Below, one piece after another: positions 1-9,311 of a stretch of DNA of 64,000 nt (the stretch's first letter is position 1; every line of letters begins with the position of its first letter). The notes beneath the pieces are model-generated. The model saw only the letters and a program-made list of their open reading frames with translations. It made no database searches and was not told the DNA's origin. The translations under genes and the position numbers were made by a program. Source of the stretch: Aromatoleum anaerobium (GTDB lineage: Bacteria > Pseudomonadota > Gammaproteobacteria > Burkholderiales > Rhodocyclaceae); the NCBI RefSeq assembly GCF_012910705.2, contig NZ_WTVG02000037.1, positions 248,001 to 312,000 of the forward strand, written 5' to 3'.

Positions 1-809
1 CCGTGCTGAGCCTCGGCCTTGCGGTGATCTTCGGCATGCTGCACATCATCAACTTCACGCACGGCGCGCTGTACATGATGGGCGCGCTGTTCACGTGGAT
101 GCTGCTCGAGTACGCCGGGGTCGGCTACTGGTGGTCGCTGGTCCTCGCGCCGGCGGGCGTCGGCGCGATCGGCATCGTCATCGAGCGGGTACTGCTGCAG
201 CGGCTGTACAAGCTCGATCCCCTGTACGGCCTGCTGCTGACCTTCGGCCTCGCGCTGATGATCGAAGGCTTGTTCCGCCATCTGTACGGCGTCGCGGGCC
301 AGCCATATTCGATTCCCGAGGAGCTTTCCGGCGCGCTCGATCTCGGCTTCATGTTCCTGCCGAAGTACCGCGCGTGGGTCATCGCCGCGTCGCTCGCGGT
401 GTGCCTCTTCACGTGGTACACGATCGAGAAGACGCGGCTCGGCGCCTACCTGCGCGCCGCGACCGAGAACGCGACGCTGACCCAGGCGCTCGGCATCAAC
501 GTGCCGCTGATGGTGATGCTGACCTATGGCTTCGCCGTCGGGCTCGCGGGCCTGGCCGGCGTGCTCGCCGCGCCGACGACGCAGGTCGGTCCGCTGATGG
601 GCTCGAACCTGCTGATCGTCGTGTTCGCCGTCGTCGTCATCGGCGGCATGGGTTCGATCCTCGGCTCGGTCGTGACCGGCCTCGGGCTGGGCCTCATCGA
701 AGGCCTGACGAAAGTGTTCTATGCCGAGGCGAGTTCCACGGTGGTCTTCATCGTCATGGCGATCGTGCTGATGTTCCGCCCCGCGGGCCTGTTCGGGAGG
801 GAGAAATGA
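1..809 (+). CDS. livH: Branched-chain amino-acid-type ABC transporter permease (LivH family), 5' partial
   Basis: This is one of the two inner-membrane permease subunits of a LivH/LivM-type ABC importer. The visible 268 residues are almost entirely hydrophobic helices. The INFTHGALYMMGA segment near the start is the family hallmark, and a conserved Gly-rich loop (VVIGGMGSILGS) lies near the C-terminus. The frame is open at the left window edge and the usual first helix is missing, so the gene begins before base 1. The stop overlaps the start of livM (ATGA), which points to translational coupling. The substrate cannot be read from the sequence. In aromatic degraders such systems often import aromatic acids, but that is inference. 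Confidence 0.9.
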   Translation, partial: VLSLGLAVIFGMLHIINFTHGALYMMGALFTWMLLEYAGVGYWWSLVLAPAGVGAIGIVIERVLLQRLYKLDPLYGLLLTFGLALMIEGLFRHLYGVAGQPYSIPEELSGALDLGFMFLPKYRAWVIAASLAVCLFTWYTIEKTRLGAYLRAATENATLTQALGINVPLMVMLTYGFAVGLAGLAGVLAAPTTQVGPLMGSNLLIVVFAVVVIGGMGSILGSVVTGLGLGLIEGLTKVFYAEASSTVVFIVMAIVLMFRPAGLFGREK

Positions 810-1750
810 TGCAACCGAGACTGTCGACGTACGCCGGCCTCGCCGGCCTCGCGCTGCTGCTCGCGGCCCCGGCGGTGATCTATCCGGTGCTGGTGATGAA
901 GGTGCTGTGCTTCGCGCTGTTCGCGTGCGCGTTCAACCTGCTGCTCGGCTACACCGGCCTGTTGTCGTTCGGCCATGCGGCCTTCCTCGGCAGCGCCGCG
1001 TACATCACCGGCCATGCGCTGAAAGTGTGGGAACTGCCGACGCTCGTCGGGCTCGCCGCCGGCACGCTCGGTGCCGCGGCGCTCGGCTGGGTCTTCGGCA
1101 CCCTCGCGATCCGGCGCCACGGCATCTATTTCGCGATGGTCACGCTCGCGCTCGCGCAGCTCGTGTTCTTCGTGCTGCTGCAGGCGCCCTTCACGCACGG
1201 CGAGGATGGCCTGCAGGGCGTGCCGCGCGGGCGGCTCTTCGGCATCGATCTCGCGGACGACTACGCGCTGTATTACGTTGTCGTGGCGCTGTTCGTCGGC
1301 GCGTTCTGGCTGATCCGGCGCACGATCGACTCGCCGTTCGGGCAGATCCTGAAGGCGATCCGCGAGAACGAGGCGCGCGTGCTGTCGCTCGGCTACGACG
1401 TCACGCGCTACAAGCTGCTCGCGTTCGTGCTGTCGGCGGCGCTGGCCGGGCTCGCCGGCGCGACGAAGACGCTGGTGTTCAACTTCGCGACGCTCGGCGA
1501 CGCGCACTGGCACATGTCGGGCGAGGTCGTGCTGATGACGCTCGTCGGCGGCCTCGGCACGGTGTTCGGCCCGGTCGTCGGCGCGGCGCTGATCGTGACG
1601 CTGCAGAACGAGCTCGCGGACAAGGTCGGTTCGCTGGTGACGGTGATCATGGGCGCGATCTTCGTCGTCTGCGTGCTCGCGTTCCGCCGCGGCATCGTCG
1701 GCGAGGGCATCGCGCTGTACCGCCGCATGATCGGCGAGAAGAACCGCTGA
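806..1750 (+). CDS. livM: Branched-chain amino-acid-type ABC transporter permease (LivM family)
   Basis: Second permease subunit of the same importer, 314 residues. It has about nine hydrophobic segments, the LivM signature LLGYTGLLSFGHAAFLG near residue 45, and the conserved EVVLMTLVGGLGTVFGP loop near the C-terminus. The start at 806 overlaps the livH stop by 4 nt (ATGA). A second ATG follows immediately at 809, and GGGAGGGAG upstream could serve either. The ATPase subunits and the binding protein are not in the window, so they must lie upstream or elsewhere. A strong hairpin follows directly after the stop. Confidence 0.92.
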   Translation: MMQPRLSTYAGLAGLALLLAAPAVIYPVLVMKVLCFALFACAFNLLLGYTGLLSFGHAAFLGSAAYITGHALKVWELPTLVGLAAGTLGAAALGWVFGTLAIRRHGIYFAMVTLALAQLVFFVLLQAPFTHGEDGLQGVPRGRLFGIDLADDYALYYVVVALFVGAFWLIRRTIDSPFGQILKAIRENEARVLSLGYDVTRYKLLAFVLSAALAGLAGATKTLVFNFATLGDAHWHMSGEVVLMTLVGGLGTVFGPVVGAALIVTLQNELADKVGSLVTVIMGAIFVVCVLAFRRGIVGEGIALYRRMIGEKNR

Positions 1751-1793
1751 GTGGCCGACAGCGGCGCCCCGGCCGGGCGCCGCTGTCGGCCAC
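1751..1793 (+). terminator. Long perfect hairpin after livM
   Basis: Two 19-nt arms pair perfectly around a 5-nt loop (CGGCC), starting at the base after the livM stop codon. No T-run follows, so it may stabilise the mRNA 3' end or act as a factor-dependent stop rather than as a classical intrinsic terminator. Confidence 0.7.
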
Positions 1794-1873
1794 TGCACCA
1801 CAGCCTGCTGAAAGGTCTTGCCTCCGGCGAAGGATCCCTCCCTCTCCTCCTTCCTGATTCGCCGGAGTTTTTG

Positions 1874-1908
1874 CCGGCTCGACGCACGCGCGTCGGGCCG
1901 GTTTTTTA
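1874..1908 (+). terminator. Intrinsic terminator
   Basis: A G+C-rich stem (CCGGCTCGACGC paired with GCGTCGGGCCGG, loop ACGC) is followed by six T residues. It is a canonical Rho-independent terminator for rightward transcription from livHM. Confidence 0.8.
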
Positions 1909-1926
1909 TCAGCGGCCCTGTTTCTT

Positions 1927-2012
1927 ATGCCGACGAGCGCGTTGCGCCCGATCGTTCAACAGTGCAGCAGTGCAGCAGTGCAGCAGTGCAGCACCGCGCC
2001 GTGGCCGATGTG
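1927..2012 (-). pseudogene. Duplicated fragment of a gamma-carbonic-anhydrase-like gene with expanded 8-bp repeats
   Basis: This stretch matches bases 40238-40299 inside the intact PaaY-like gene of the same window, flank to flank. That is the part encoding the His-containing hexapeptide-repeat segment (HIGHGAVLHCC). The copy here is 24 bp longer because the unit GTGCAGCA occurs four times in tandem at 1962-1993 and is preceded by a degenerate unit; the intact gene has two units. On the minus strand the homologous frame contains a TGA. No longer ORF carries it, so it looks like a decayed remnant or a captured fragment. Confidence 0.7.
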
Positions 2013-2182
2013 CGCGTGCTGGGCCTCGCTTTTCAGAAACGGTTGCCTTCACACCTTCCGCCGTCGACTGACATGGCGAAAAATTCCCCGCACGACATGT
2101 CATTTGCAGAGGCTCGATGACGTACGAATGCGCACGCGGCCGCCCACTCCCTGCCTCCGACGTAGGAATAACACCTCATTCG

Positions 2183-2228
2183 TTAAGTGTTCGTCCCAGT
2201 TGTTGGGCGGTTCAGCCAGGCCTACATT
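2183..2228 (+). promoter_or_regulatory. Putative TdiR-type promoter of the lipoprotein/RND/DUF1302/DUF1329 operon
   Basis: The element ttaagtgttcgtcccagttg at 2183-2202 resembles the motifs upstream of bbsA and bssD. From its last base, 18 nt plus a 2-nt step lead to TACATT (2223-2228), the same geometry as at the other two promoters. It is the most diverged of the three copies. TdiR is known to control bss and bbs in this group; the assignment of this site is inference. Confidence 0.55.
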
Positions 2229-2313
2229 CGGCTCATCGGGCGGGGCGTCTCATGTTCTTGAGCAGAGATCGCATGATTCGCATCAACAAGTCCAGAAGGA
2301 AGGAGACGAATTC

Positions 2314-3291
2314 ATGAGTGTCACAACGAGGTCGTGGTCCGCCCATCTCTTGAGCGCGTCGCTTTGCGTCGCGTTGGCAGGATGCGGGGCATCGGCCGGC
2401 ATTGCCAATGTCAGCGAAGAGAAAGCAATCGTCATAAAGCGTTCCGACGATTTCCAGGCGGCCGCCGACAACGGAAAAACAACCGTCGTGGTCGGCATGA
2501 CCGGAACTGTCCTGACCTCGGGTGATCGTGGTCACAGCTGGACCCGCCAGCAACTCGATCCGGGGAGCTCGTTCGTCGGTGTCGCGGCATGTGCCGATGG
2601 AGCCTTCGTCGCACTCGATTTCTTTCATCGCGTCTGGGTTGCAGATGCTGCTGCTGGTAACTGGCAACCGCGGGACATCGAGGAGCCGGTCAATCCGCTG
2701 GCCATTGCCTGCGACACGAAAAACCGGCTGTGGGTGGTGGGTAGCGGGAGCACCATCGCGTCGAGCACCGACCGCGGCGCCACCTGGAACACGACAGTCG
2801 TCGGCGACGACGCCATGCTTACCAGCGTCCAGTTCATCGACGAGCGCGAAGGATTCGTCACCGGAGAATTCGGCGCCGTCTATCGGACCGGCGACGCTGG
2901 GATGACGTGGGAGAAATTGGCGGTGATCGGCGACGACTTCTATCCCTACGCGGCTGTCTTCGCCGACAGTGACCGCGGCTGGGTTTCGGGCCTCGCCGGG
3001 GTGGTCATGCAGACCACCGATGGCGGAAAGAGCTGGAGCAAGCGGATCAACGATGCGGGTGCGCCGATTTACGGATTGGTCCTCGACAGTGGCAGCCCGG
3101 TCGGCGTCGGGGTGAACGGGCTGGTATTCCGGCTGAACGGCGACGAGTGGAAGCTCGCCGACGCCCGCAAGGCGAGTTACCTGCGCGCCGTCCTGCCGCT
3201 CGGCGATGGGCGACTCCTTCTCGCGGGCGGGGCGGGCAGCGTGGAAATCACGAGCTCCGCCGGCGGCAAGAACGTCACGGCGAACAATTGA
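2314..3291 (+). CDS. YCF48/BNR-type beta-propeller lipoprotein
   Basis: The protein has 325 residues. Its N-terminus is a lipoprotein signal peptide with a lipobox (LAGC at about residues 21-24), so the mature protein should be tethered in the cell envelope. The rest is built of repeated blades with D-x-G-x-x-W motifs (DRGHSW, DRGATW, DAGMTW, DGGKSW), typical of YCF48/sialidase-type BNR propellers. AAGGAAGGAG before the ATG fixes the start, although the frame is open further upstream. It is the first gene of a four-gene operon with an RND exporter, DUF1302 and DUF1329 proteins. Such propellers commonly accompany RND/MMPL proteins in hydrocarbon and steroid degraders, where the role is unproven. 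Confidence 0.85.
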   Translation: MSVTTRSWSAHLLSASLCVALAGCGASAGIANVSEEKAIVIKRSDDFQAAADNGKTTVVVGMTGTVLTSGDRGHSWTRQQLDPGSSFVGVAACADGAFVALDFFHRVWVADAAAGNWQPRDIEEPVNPLAIACDTKNRLWVVGSGSTIASSTDRGATWNTTVVGDDAMLTSVQFIDEREGFVTGEFGAVYRTGDAGMTWEKLAVIGDDFYPYAAVFADSDRGWVSGLAGVVMQTTDGGKSWSKRINDAGAPIYGLVLDSGSPVGVGVNGLVFRLNGDEWKLADARKASYLRAVLPLGDGRLLLAGGAGSVEITSSAGGKNVTANN

Positions 3292-3304
3292 GCGAGGTCA
3301 CGTC

Positions 3305-5731
3305 ATGCGTCATCGTTTTACCCATGCCGTCCATCAGCTGGAGAACATCGTCTTCAGATTTCCGCGGGCGATTCTGACGGCGATATTTCTGGTGACGGTC
3401 TTCTTCGCATTGAAGGTTCCCGGGCTGCAGATCTACACGGCGTTCGAAGATCTGCTGCCGCAAAACCATCCCTACATCCAGTTGCACAACGAGATTCGCG
3501 GCAGCTTCGGCGGCGCCAGTCAGATCGTCGTCGCTCTCGAGGTCGAAGACGGGACCATCTTCACCAATGAAACGCTGTCGCGCCTGCATCGCCTGACGCA
3601 GGCGGTCGACAATCTGTCGAGCGTGAATCACAACCAGGTTTCCAGTCTCGCTCATCGAACGGTGCGCAAAATCTGGCTGACCGAGAGCGGCGAGATGATC
3701 TCGCGGCTGTACTACGATCCGACGCAGCCGAAACTCGGCATCGAAGAGCTCGAGGCGCTCAAGAACGATGTCATGGCCAACTCGCGCGTCTATGGCCTGC
3801 TCGTGTCACCTGATCTCAAGTCGGCCTTGATCAAGGCCCAGCTGAACGAGGCGGACGACATCGATTACGGCAAGACCTTTGCCGAACTGCAGGCGGTGCG
3901 GGCAGCCGAGGCCACGGACGGGGTCCGAATCCATGCGACCGGCAACCCGGTGCTGATCGGCTGGGTGTACACCTACCTGCCGCAGATCGTGCAGATCTTC
4001 CTCTACACGCTCGCGCTGATGGTGGCGCTGCTGGTGATGTATTTCCGGCGTCTGTACGGCGTGCTGCTGCCCTTGCTCGGAATCGTGGTGTCATCGATCT
4101 GGGGGCTCGGCTTCATCTCGCTGATGGGGTGGAACCTCGATCCGCTGAACCTGGTGATTCCTTTCCTCATCGCGGCCCGTGCGATGTCGCACAGCATCCA
4201 GCTGGTCGAGCGGTATTACTTCGAGCTCGGCCGGACGAACAGTTCGCGTCAGGCCGCGCGCAACGCGTTCGACGATCTGTTCCGGCCCGGCTCGCTGGCG
4301 ATCGCCGTTGATGCCACAGGCATCCTCGTGCTGGCGCTGGGGGCGGCGCCGATCAACACGAAGATGGGCTATTACGCGGGATTCTGGGCGTTTACCGTGG
4401 TGTTCACCGTGCTCCTCGTCGTGCCGCTGCTGCTGCTCGTCCTGCCGCAGCCGCGAGTGAGGGCGGAGCGCTCGAGCATACTGCGCAAGCTGGTGGTCAG
4501 GGTTTTCGGCGTGGTCGGCCATCGCAGCGGATCGATCGCGGTGCTGGCCGGGGCGGCCGTCCTCGTCACCACGGGCGCCTGGCTGAGTCTGGGCGTGCAG
4601 ATCGGCGAAGCCGAGCCGGGAAGCCCCTTGCTCTATCCGCAGCACGACTACAACGTATCGTCGCGCGCGATCAACCACAGCTTCCCGGGCTCGGAAGAGC
4701 TCTACGTCGTGGCGAGGACGGCGGACAAGGGTGGGCTCAAGAATCCCGAAGTGCTGCGCGCGATCGAGTCGTTCCAGAAGGCGATGCTGAACGATCCCAA
4801 CGTCGGCGGCACGAAGGCATTGCCGGGACTGATCCGGTCGGTCAACGGCCTCATCCACAACACCGACCCGCGCTGGAATCAGATCCCCTCCGACCCGAAC
4901 GAGATCGGCGGCCTGATGTTTACGTTCATGGCGGCGAGCCCGATCCCGGGGGCGCTGAACGAATACACCAACACCGACGAGAATCTCGCCAACGTGGTCT
5001 TCTTCTACAAGGACCATCAGGCGCAAACCATCGATCGCGCGATCGCGTTGGCGAAGGAAGGCATTGCCGCGCCGGCGAGCAAGGCGCCGGGCCTCAGCAT
5101 CGAGCTGGCCGGCGGCATGATCGGGGTCAACGCGGCAATCAACGACGCCGTCCGGCACGACAACTTCCTGATCGTCCCCTTGGTGCTGGCGCTGTCGTTC
5201 GCCTTCGTGTGGGCCTTCTACGGCTCGCTGCACGCCGGGTGGCTGATGGTGCTGCCGATGCTCTTCGCCACCGTGATGACTTACGCGTACATGAGCGTCC
5301 AGCGCATCGGCATGAACGTCAATACCGTGCCGGTCATCGCCGTTGGCATCGGGGTCGGCATCGACTACGCGATCTATATCATGAACCGCATCCGCGAGGA
5401 GATGGCGGCGCTACAGGACCTCCGCCAGGCGGTCCTCAAGGCGATCGCGACAACCGGATTCGCGGTCTCCTTCACGGCGACGACGCTGATTGCCGGTGTG
5501 GTGATGTGGATCCTGCTGTCGGACCTGCGCTTCCAGTCGGATGCCGCGCTGCTGCTCAGCCTGATGCTGATCCTGAACGTCGTGGCGGCGATGCTGCTGG
5601 TGCCGGCGTGGGTCATGATTTTCAAGCCGCGCTTCATCACCGCGGTGTATCTGGACGAGGACCAGGTGCTCCAGGTCCGCGAGCCGGAGCCGCAAGGGCC
5701 CGGCGGCGTCGCGGTCGTACAAGCGGCGTAA
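3305..5731 (+). CDS. RND superfamily (MMPL/HpnN-like) exporter
   Basis: This 808-residue inner-membrane protein has the two-fold RND architecture. A first membrane helix (about residues 22-40) is followed by a periplasmic loop, a bundle of helices around residues 215-390, a second helix plus loop, and a second bundle around residues 620-790. Motifs such as GVGIGIDYAIYIMNRIREE in the second half are typical of MMPL-type transporters that move lipids or hydrophobic molecules. The start at 3305 follows GAGG and lies 13 nt after the lipoprotein stop. No MFP or TolC partner gene is adjacent, so it is not a classical AcrB-type pump. Export or trafficking of hydrophobic aromatics is a reasonable inference from the context. 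Confidence 0.88.
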   Translation: MRHRFTHAVHQLENIVFRFPRAILTAIFLVTVFFALKVPGLQIYTAFEDLLPQNHPYIQLHNEIRGSFGGASQIVVALEVEDGTIFTNETLSRLHRLTQAVDNLSSVNHNQVSSLAHRTVRKIWLTESGEMISRLYYDPTQPKLGIEELEALKNDVMANSRVYGLLVSPDLKSALIKAQLNEADDIDYGKTFAELQAVRAAEATDGVRIHATGNPVLIGWVYTYLPQIVQIFLYTLALMVALLVMYFRRLYGVLLPLLGIVVSSIWGLGFISLMGWNLDPLNLVIPFLIAARAMSHSIQLVERYYFELGRTNSSRQAARNAFDDLFRPGSLAIAVDATGILVLALGAAPINTKMGYYAGFWAFTVVFTVLLVVPLLLLVLPQPRVRAERSSILRKLVVRVFGVVGHRSGSIAVLAGAAVLVTTGAWLSLGVQIGEAEPGSPLLYPQHDYNVSSRAINHSFPGSEELYVVARTADKGGLKNPEVLRAIESFQKAMLNDPNVGGTKALPGLIRSVNGLIHNTDPRWNQIPSDPNEIGGLMFTFMAASPIPGALNEYTNTDENLANVVFFYKDHQAQTIDRAIALAKEGIAAPASKAPGLSIELAGGMIGVNAAINDAVRHDNFLIVPLVLALSFAFVWAFYGSLHAGWLMVLPMLFATVMTYAYMSVQRIGMNVNTVPVIAVGIGVGIDYAIYIMNRIREEMAALQDLRQAVLKAIATTGFAVSFTATTLIAGVVMWILLSDLRFQSDAALLLSLMLILNVVAAMLLVPAWVMIFKPRFITAVYLDEDQVLQVREPEPQGPGGVAVVQAA

Positions 5732-5798
5732 CGGCGCCCCGGGCGGGCGCAAGACTCGAACAAGAACCCAAAGGGTCCACCAAAGGAGGGAATGCTGT

Positions 5799-7844
5799 AT
5801 GCACACGGCAGGGGAGTTTTCAAGTCCAAAAATCAGAATTCTCGTTGCGGCGCTGTCTCTGACGGCAGGAGGACCGTTGCTCGCGGCCGACGAGAACCTT
5901 CCGGACCTGGCGGGCGGCGCTTCGCCCTGGGTTGCGGATGTCTATTACGAGAACCACACTGCCCGGCGCCGGCACGCGGGGCTCGCCAAGTTCCGCAATA
6001 CGCTGCAGGTCGAAGCCGACAAGCAGATGGGCGATGGCTGGGCCGTCCGCGGCATTCTGCGCGGCAGCTGGGACGGCGTGTACCGGATGAACAAGGACGA
6101 GTACGGCCGCCGCGCCGGGGGCCCGATCCTGCTCGAAAACACGGCCGCGCCGCTGTTGCCGCCGGTGCCGACCACCGCCGGCACGCCGCTCAATCTGCCC
6201 AAGGTTCCGCACGGCGGGGGCATCAACAACCCGATCGGCACCGCGATCGGGCTGCCGCCGACAAACGCCTTCGGCTTCGATCTCGCCGCCAATCCGAACG
6301 ACGCGATGCGCGTGCTCGGCGACCGCTGGCACCGGACCGAGGGCGGTATCGCTTTCGGTGTCCCGGTCCGGCCATGCGACAGCGATTCGCGAGGATGCCG
6401 GAATTTCGGCGGCTACGGCGACCTCAACGTGCACGAGCTCGAAACGCCGGAGTTCAACGACCGGCTCGATTTCCTGCGCGAGTTGTATGCGAAGAAGACG
6501 ATCCCGCTTGCCGACGGCACTGAACTCTTCGTCAAGCTCGGTCGCCAGCAGGTGGTCTGGGGGCGCACGGACCTTTTTCGCGTCCTCGACGTCGTCAACC
6601 CCGTCGATTATTCGCGCAATAACATCTACGACGAACTGCAGGATATCCGGATCCCGATGTGGATTGCGCAGGCCGAGTATCGCATGGGGGCGAGCGAGGC
6701 CATGCAGGACCAGAACGTGCAGGTGGTGTGGAATTTCGACAAGTTCCGCCCGAACAACCTCGGGCAATGCGGTTCGCCGAACGTGATGCTCGACGCCAGC
6801 TGCTTCTTCCGCGGCATGGCCAACCTGTGGGACAACGGCGGGACCGTCGCGAACTTCGCCTCCGTTCCTCCAGGCGTTGCGGGTGCATGGGCTGCGACGG
6901 ATTTCGGACCGCATCAGATCGGCATCCGCAAGGTACATCTACCCGAATGGTCGCTCTCGAACACGCAACTGGGCGTCAAATACGAGGGGATCACGAAGGA
7001 GGGCCTCGCGTTTTCCCTGAATGCGCTGACCTACCGTTCGCAATTGCCCAGTCTGCATGCATTCGGCACCGGCGTCGTGAACCCCTTCACAGGCGGGACG
7101 GGCAATACGACGCCTCCCGCGGCGGGTGTTCCGGTGAGCCGCCTGATCGCATTCGACGTCCATTACCCACGCGTCAACCTCATTGGCGGATCGGTGGATT
7201 TCCAGATTTCCGAAGCCAATGCCGCGATTCGCATGGAAGCCGCGCTGACGCAGGGCGAGGAGTTCCAGAACACGGCCCGTCGCGGGCTGTACTCGGAGAA
7301 CAGGGTCCTGCGCACCGTCATCGGTGTCGATCGTCCGACCTTCATTCCTTTCATCAGCAAGACACGGGCGACACTGATCTCGGCCCAGCTGTTCTGGCAG
7401 CACATATTCGATCACGAACGACAGGATGGCCCGTTGGGCACAGTGGGTATGGCCGACTGGGAAGACAACTTCATCGGCACGCTGCTGATCAAGGGATTCC
7501 TTGCGGGCGACCGGGTCAATCCGCAACTGATGATGGCGCGCGATTTCCGGGCGAAGGCGTTCACGATCGCGCCGCAGATCGAATGGAGCGTGACCGACGA
7601 CTTCAAAGTCACGCTCGGGGCCAACTTCAAGTATGCGAACGGCGACAACCACTACAAGTTCGACGATACCCGTTCGGCCAACCCGTATCCGCCCTTCACG
7701 ACCTACACCGCCTCGGGCCAGGCCTTCGTGCCCGGATCCGCGGGTCTTGCGGGCATCGAGCCGCTGGGACGCTTCCGCGCCGGCCCGTTCGGGGCAGCAG
7801 TCGCGGAAGACGACATCTACCTGACGGTTCGCTACAGGTTCTGA
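5799..7844 (+). CDS. DUF1302 family outer-membrane-type protein
   Basis: The protein has 681 residues and matches the DUF1302 pattern: many amphipathic beta-strand segments, N-terminal hydrophobic residues consistent with a signal peptide (about residues 12-30), and a C-terminal aromatic ending (YLTVRYRF) typical of outer-membrane barrels. AAAGGAGGG eight bases before the ATG supports the start. DUF1302 and DUF1329 genes almost always occur together and often lie next to RND genes in hydrocarbon degraders, as here. The likely site is the outer membrane. The substrate is unknown, and uptake or efflux of hydrophobic substrate is inferred only from context. Confidence 0.85.
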   Translation: MHTAGEFSSPKIRILVAALSLTAGGPLLAADENLPDLAGGASPWVADVYYENHTARRRHAGLAKFRNTLQVEADKQMGDGWAVRGILRGSWDGVYRMNKDEYGRRAGGPILLENTAAPLLPPVPTTAGTPLNLPKVPHGGGINNPIGTAIGLPPTNAFGFDLAANPNDAMRVLGDRWHRTEGGIAFGVPVRPCDSDSRGCRNFGGYGDLNVHELETPEFNDRLDFLRELYAKKTIPLADGTELFVKLGRQQVVWGRTDLFRVLDVVNPVDYSRNNIYDELQDIRIPMWIAQAEYRMGASEAMQDQNVQVVWNFDKFRPNNLGQCGSPNVMLDASCFFRGMANLWDNGGTVANFASVPPGVAGAWAATDFGPHQIGIRKVHLPEWSLSNTQLGVKYEGITKEGLAFSLNALTYRSQLPSLHAFGTGVVNPFTGGTGNTTPPAAGVPVSRLIAFDVHYPRVNLIGGSVDFQISEANAAIRMEAALTQGEEFQNTARRGLYSENRVLRTVIGVDRPTFIPFISKTRATLISAQLFWQHIFDHERQDGPLGTVGMADWEDNFIGTLLIKGFLAGDRVNPQLMMARDFRAKAFTIAPQIEWSVTDDFKVTLGANFKYANGDNHYKFDDTRSANPYPPFTTYTASGQAFVPGSAGLAGIEPLGRFRAGPFGAAVAEDDIYLTVRYRF

Positions 7845-7870
7845 CCGATCCATAAGAGGAGACAGTGAAA

Positions 7871-9184
7871 ATGACCGGAAACTTTGCAAGGCTGAGCGCG
7901 ATCGCGTTGGCAGTGGCCAGCGTCGCGGGCACGCTGCACGCGGCGACCGAGGCGGACGTCGAGAAATCCTTCTTCCCGTACAAGAACGGCGTGCCTACGG
8001 CGCCGGGGGTGACACCAGGTACGGTGATCAACAAGAGCAACGCGTCGTCCTTCGAAGCGGTGCTCGACCCGGCACTGCAACGGCACCTCCAGGAAGGGGC
8101 GGTCGAGGTGACTGTCGGTACGACGACGTCGTTGGGTGTCAACAAGAGCTACGTCGAGGCGACGACGCAGAACGTCGGTAAGGTCAAGCTCGGCGCCAAG
8201 CCCGGCGAACTCAACGGCTACGTCGGGGGACGGCCTTTTCCGGAAGAGCCTGACGCCGCCGATCCGCGCGCGGGCGAGAAACTTGCGTGGAATTACCGTT
8301 ACGGCATCAACTGGGGAGACGGTTTGGCAATCTCGCCGTTTTACTGGCAGTACCGTAACATGGATAGCGGAAAGGTCGAGCGCAACATTTTGTTCAATTT
8401 CTATTTCCTAAAGTACAGCCATCGGGTAAGCCAGGCGCCGATGCCTGAGATCACGCCGAACCCGTCAAAGCTGTATCGCGCGACCTACGTGAATGTGCAG
8501 GAACCGCAGGACGTCAAGAACACGCAGCTGCTGATCCAGCGCTACGAGGACGACCTGAAGCAGGATGACGCATACCTCTATCTCGGTTTCCAGCGCCGCG
8601 TGCGCCGGTTGTCGACCGGGCAGACCACGGACGCCTTTCTCGGTTCAGACATCATGATCGAGGACTTCGAGGGTTACAACGGCCGCATTTCGGACATGAA
8701 CTGGAAGTACAAGGGCACCGCGAACATGCTGATGCCCTATTACAACCATAACGACATGAAACTGTCGGACGAATACAAGGAGCCCGACGGATATAAATAT
8801 GTCTCTTTCGGCGGCCAAGGCGGTTGCTTTCCGAACATCACGTGGCAGCTGCGCAAGGTGTACATCCTGGAGTCGTCTCCGTTGGACCCCAATCATCCGG
8901 TAAGCAAACGGGTTCATTACATGGACGCGCAGACCTCGGCAATGTCGCGCACGCTCGTGTACGACCGCAAGGGTGATTTGTGGAAAATTTTCATGGTGGG
9001 GGTATCGGATCCCGATTTTCATCTTCCCAAGAACAAGGGAAGCGGTATCGCCCTGTTTGACTCGTTTAGCATGATCGACGTGCAGGCGAAGCACTGTACG
9101 ACTGGCCAGTTCAAGGGGCAGCATGACCCCCAGATGGTCCCGGTCAACCTCTTCAGCGTCCAGAACATGCGCGGCGGAAACTGA
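7871..9184 (+). CDS. DUF1329 family protein (periplasmic, LolA/LolB-fold-like)
   Basis: The protein has 437 residues with an N-terminal signal peptide ending near LHA (about residue 24). The remainder matches the DUF1329 family: a long beta-rich domain with conserved WNYRYGINW-type and RRVRRL motifs. The DUF1329 fold resembles lipoprotein carriers, so a role in moving a hydrophobic ligand between membranes is plausible but unproven. AAGAGGAGA lies nine bases before this ATG; the GTG six bases upstream is too close to it. It is the last gene of the operon, and an intrinsic terminator follows. Confidence 0.85.
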   Translation: MTGNFARLSAIALAVASVAGTLHAATEADVEKSFFPYKNGVPTAPGVTPGTVINKSNASSFEAVLDPALQRHLQEGAVEVTVGTTTSLGVNKSYVEATTQNVGKVKLGAKPGELNGYVGGRPFPEEPDAADPRAGEKLAWNYRYGINWGDGLAISPFYWQYRNMDSGKVERNILFNFYFLKYSHRVSQAPMPEITPNPSKLYRATYVNVQEPQDVKNTQLLIQRYEDDLKQDDAYLYLGFQRRVRRLSTGQTTDAFLGSDIMIEDFEGYNGRISDMNWKYKGTANMLMPYYNHNDMKLSDEYKEPDGYKYVSFGGQGGCFPNITWQLRKVYILESSPLDPNHPVSKRVHYMDAQTSAMSRTLVYDRKGDLWKIFMVGVSDPDFHLPKNKGSGIALFDSFSMIDVQAKHCTTGQFKGQHDPQMVPVNLFSVQNMRGGN

Positions 9185-9222
9185 GAGATAGATTTTCTGG
9201 GACTCTCCTCCACAGAAACTTC

Positions 9223-9249
9223 GCGCGCCATCCGGCGCGCTTTTTTTTT
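9223..9249 (+). terminator. Intrinsic terminator after the DUF1329 gene
   Basis: A perfect 7-bp stem (GCGCGCC/GGCGCGC, loop ATCC) is followed by nine T residues. It separates the envelope operon from the bbs operon, which has its own promoter just downstream. Confidence 0.9.
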
Positions 9250-9311
9250 CTGGCCATGGCGGACAACTCGGGGTCTCGTGCTCTTGCCCGTCGGGGGTTG
9301 CCCCCTAGCGT

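Noticed and set aside
1962-1993. CRISPR-like or functional repeat array
   Set aside because: The units are 8 bp, directly adjacent and without spacers. They lie inside a homologous copy of a gene segment and are better explained by slippage.
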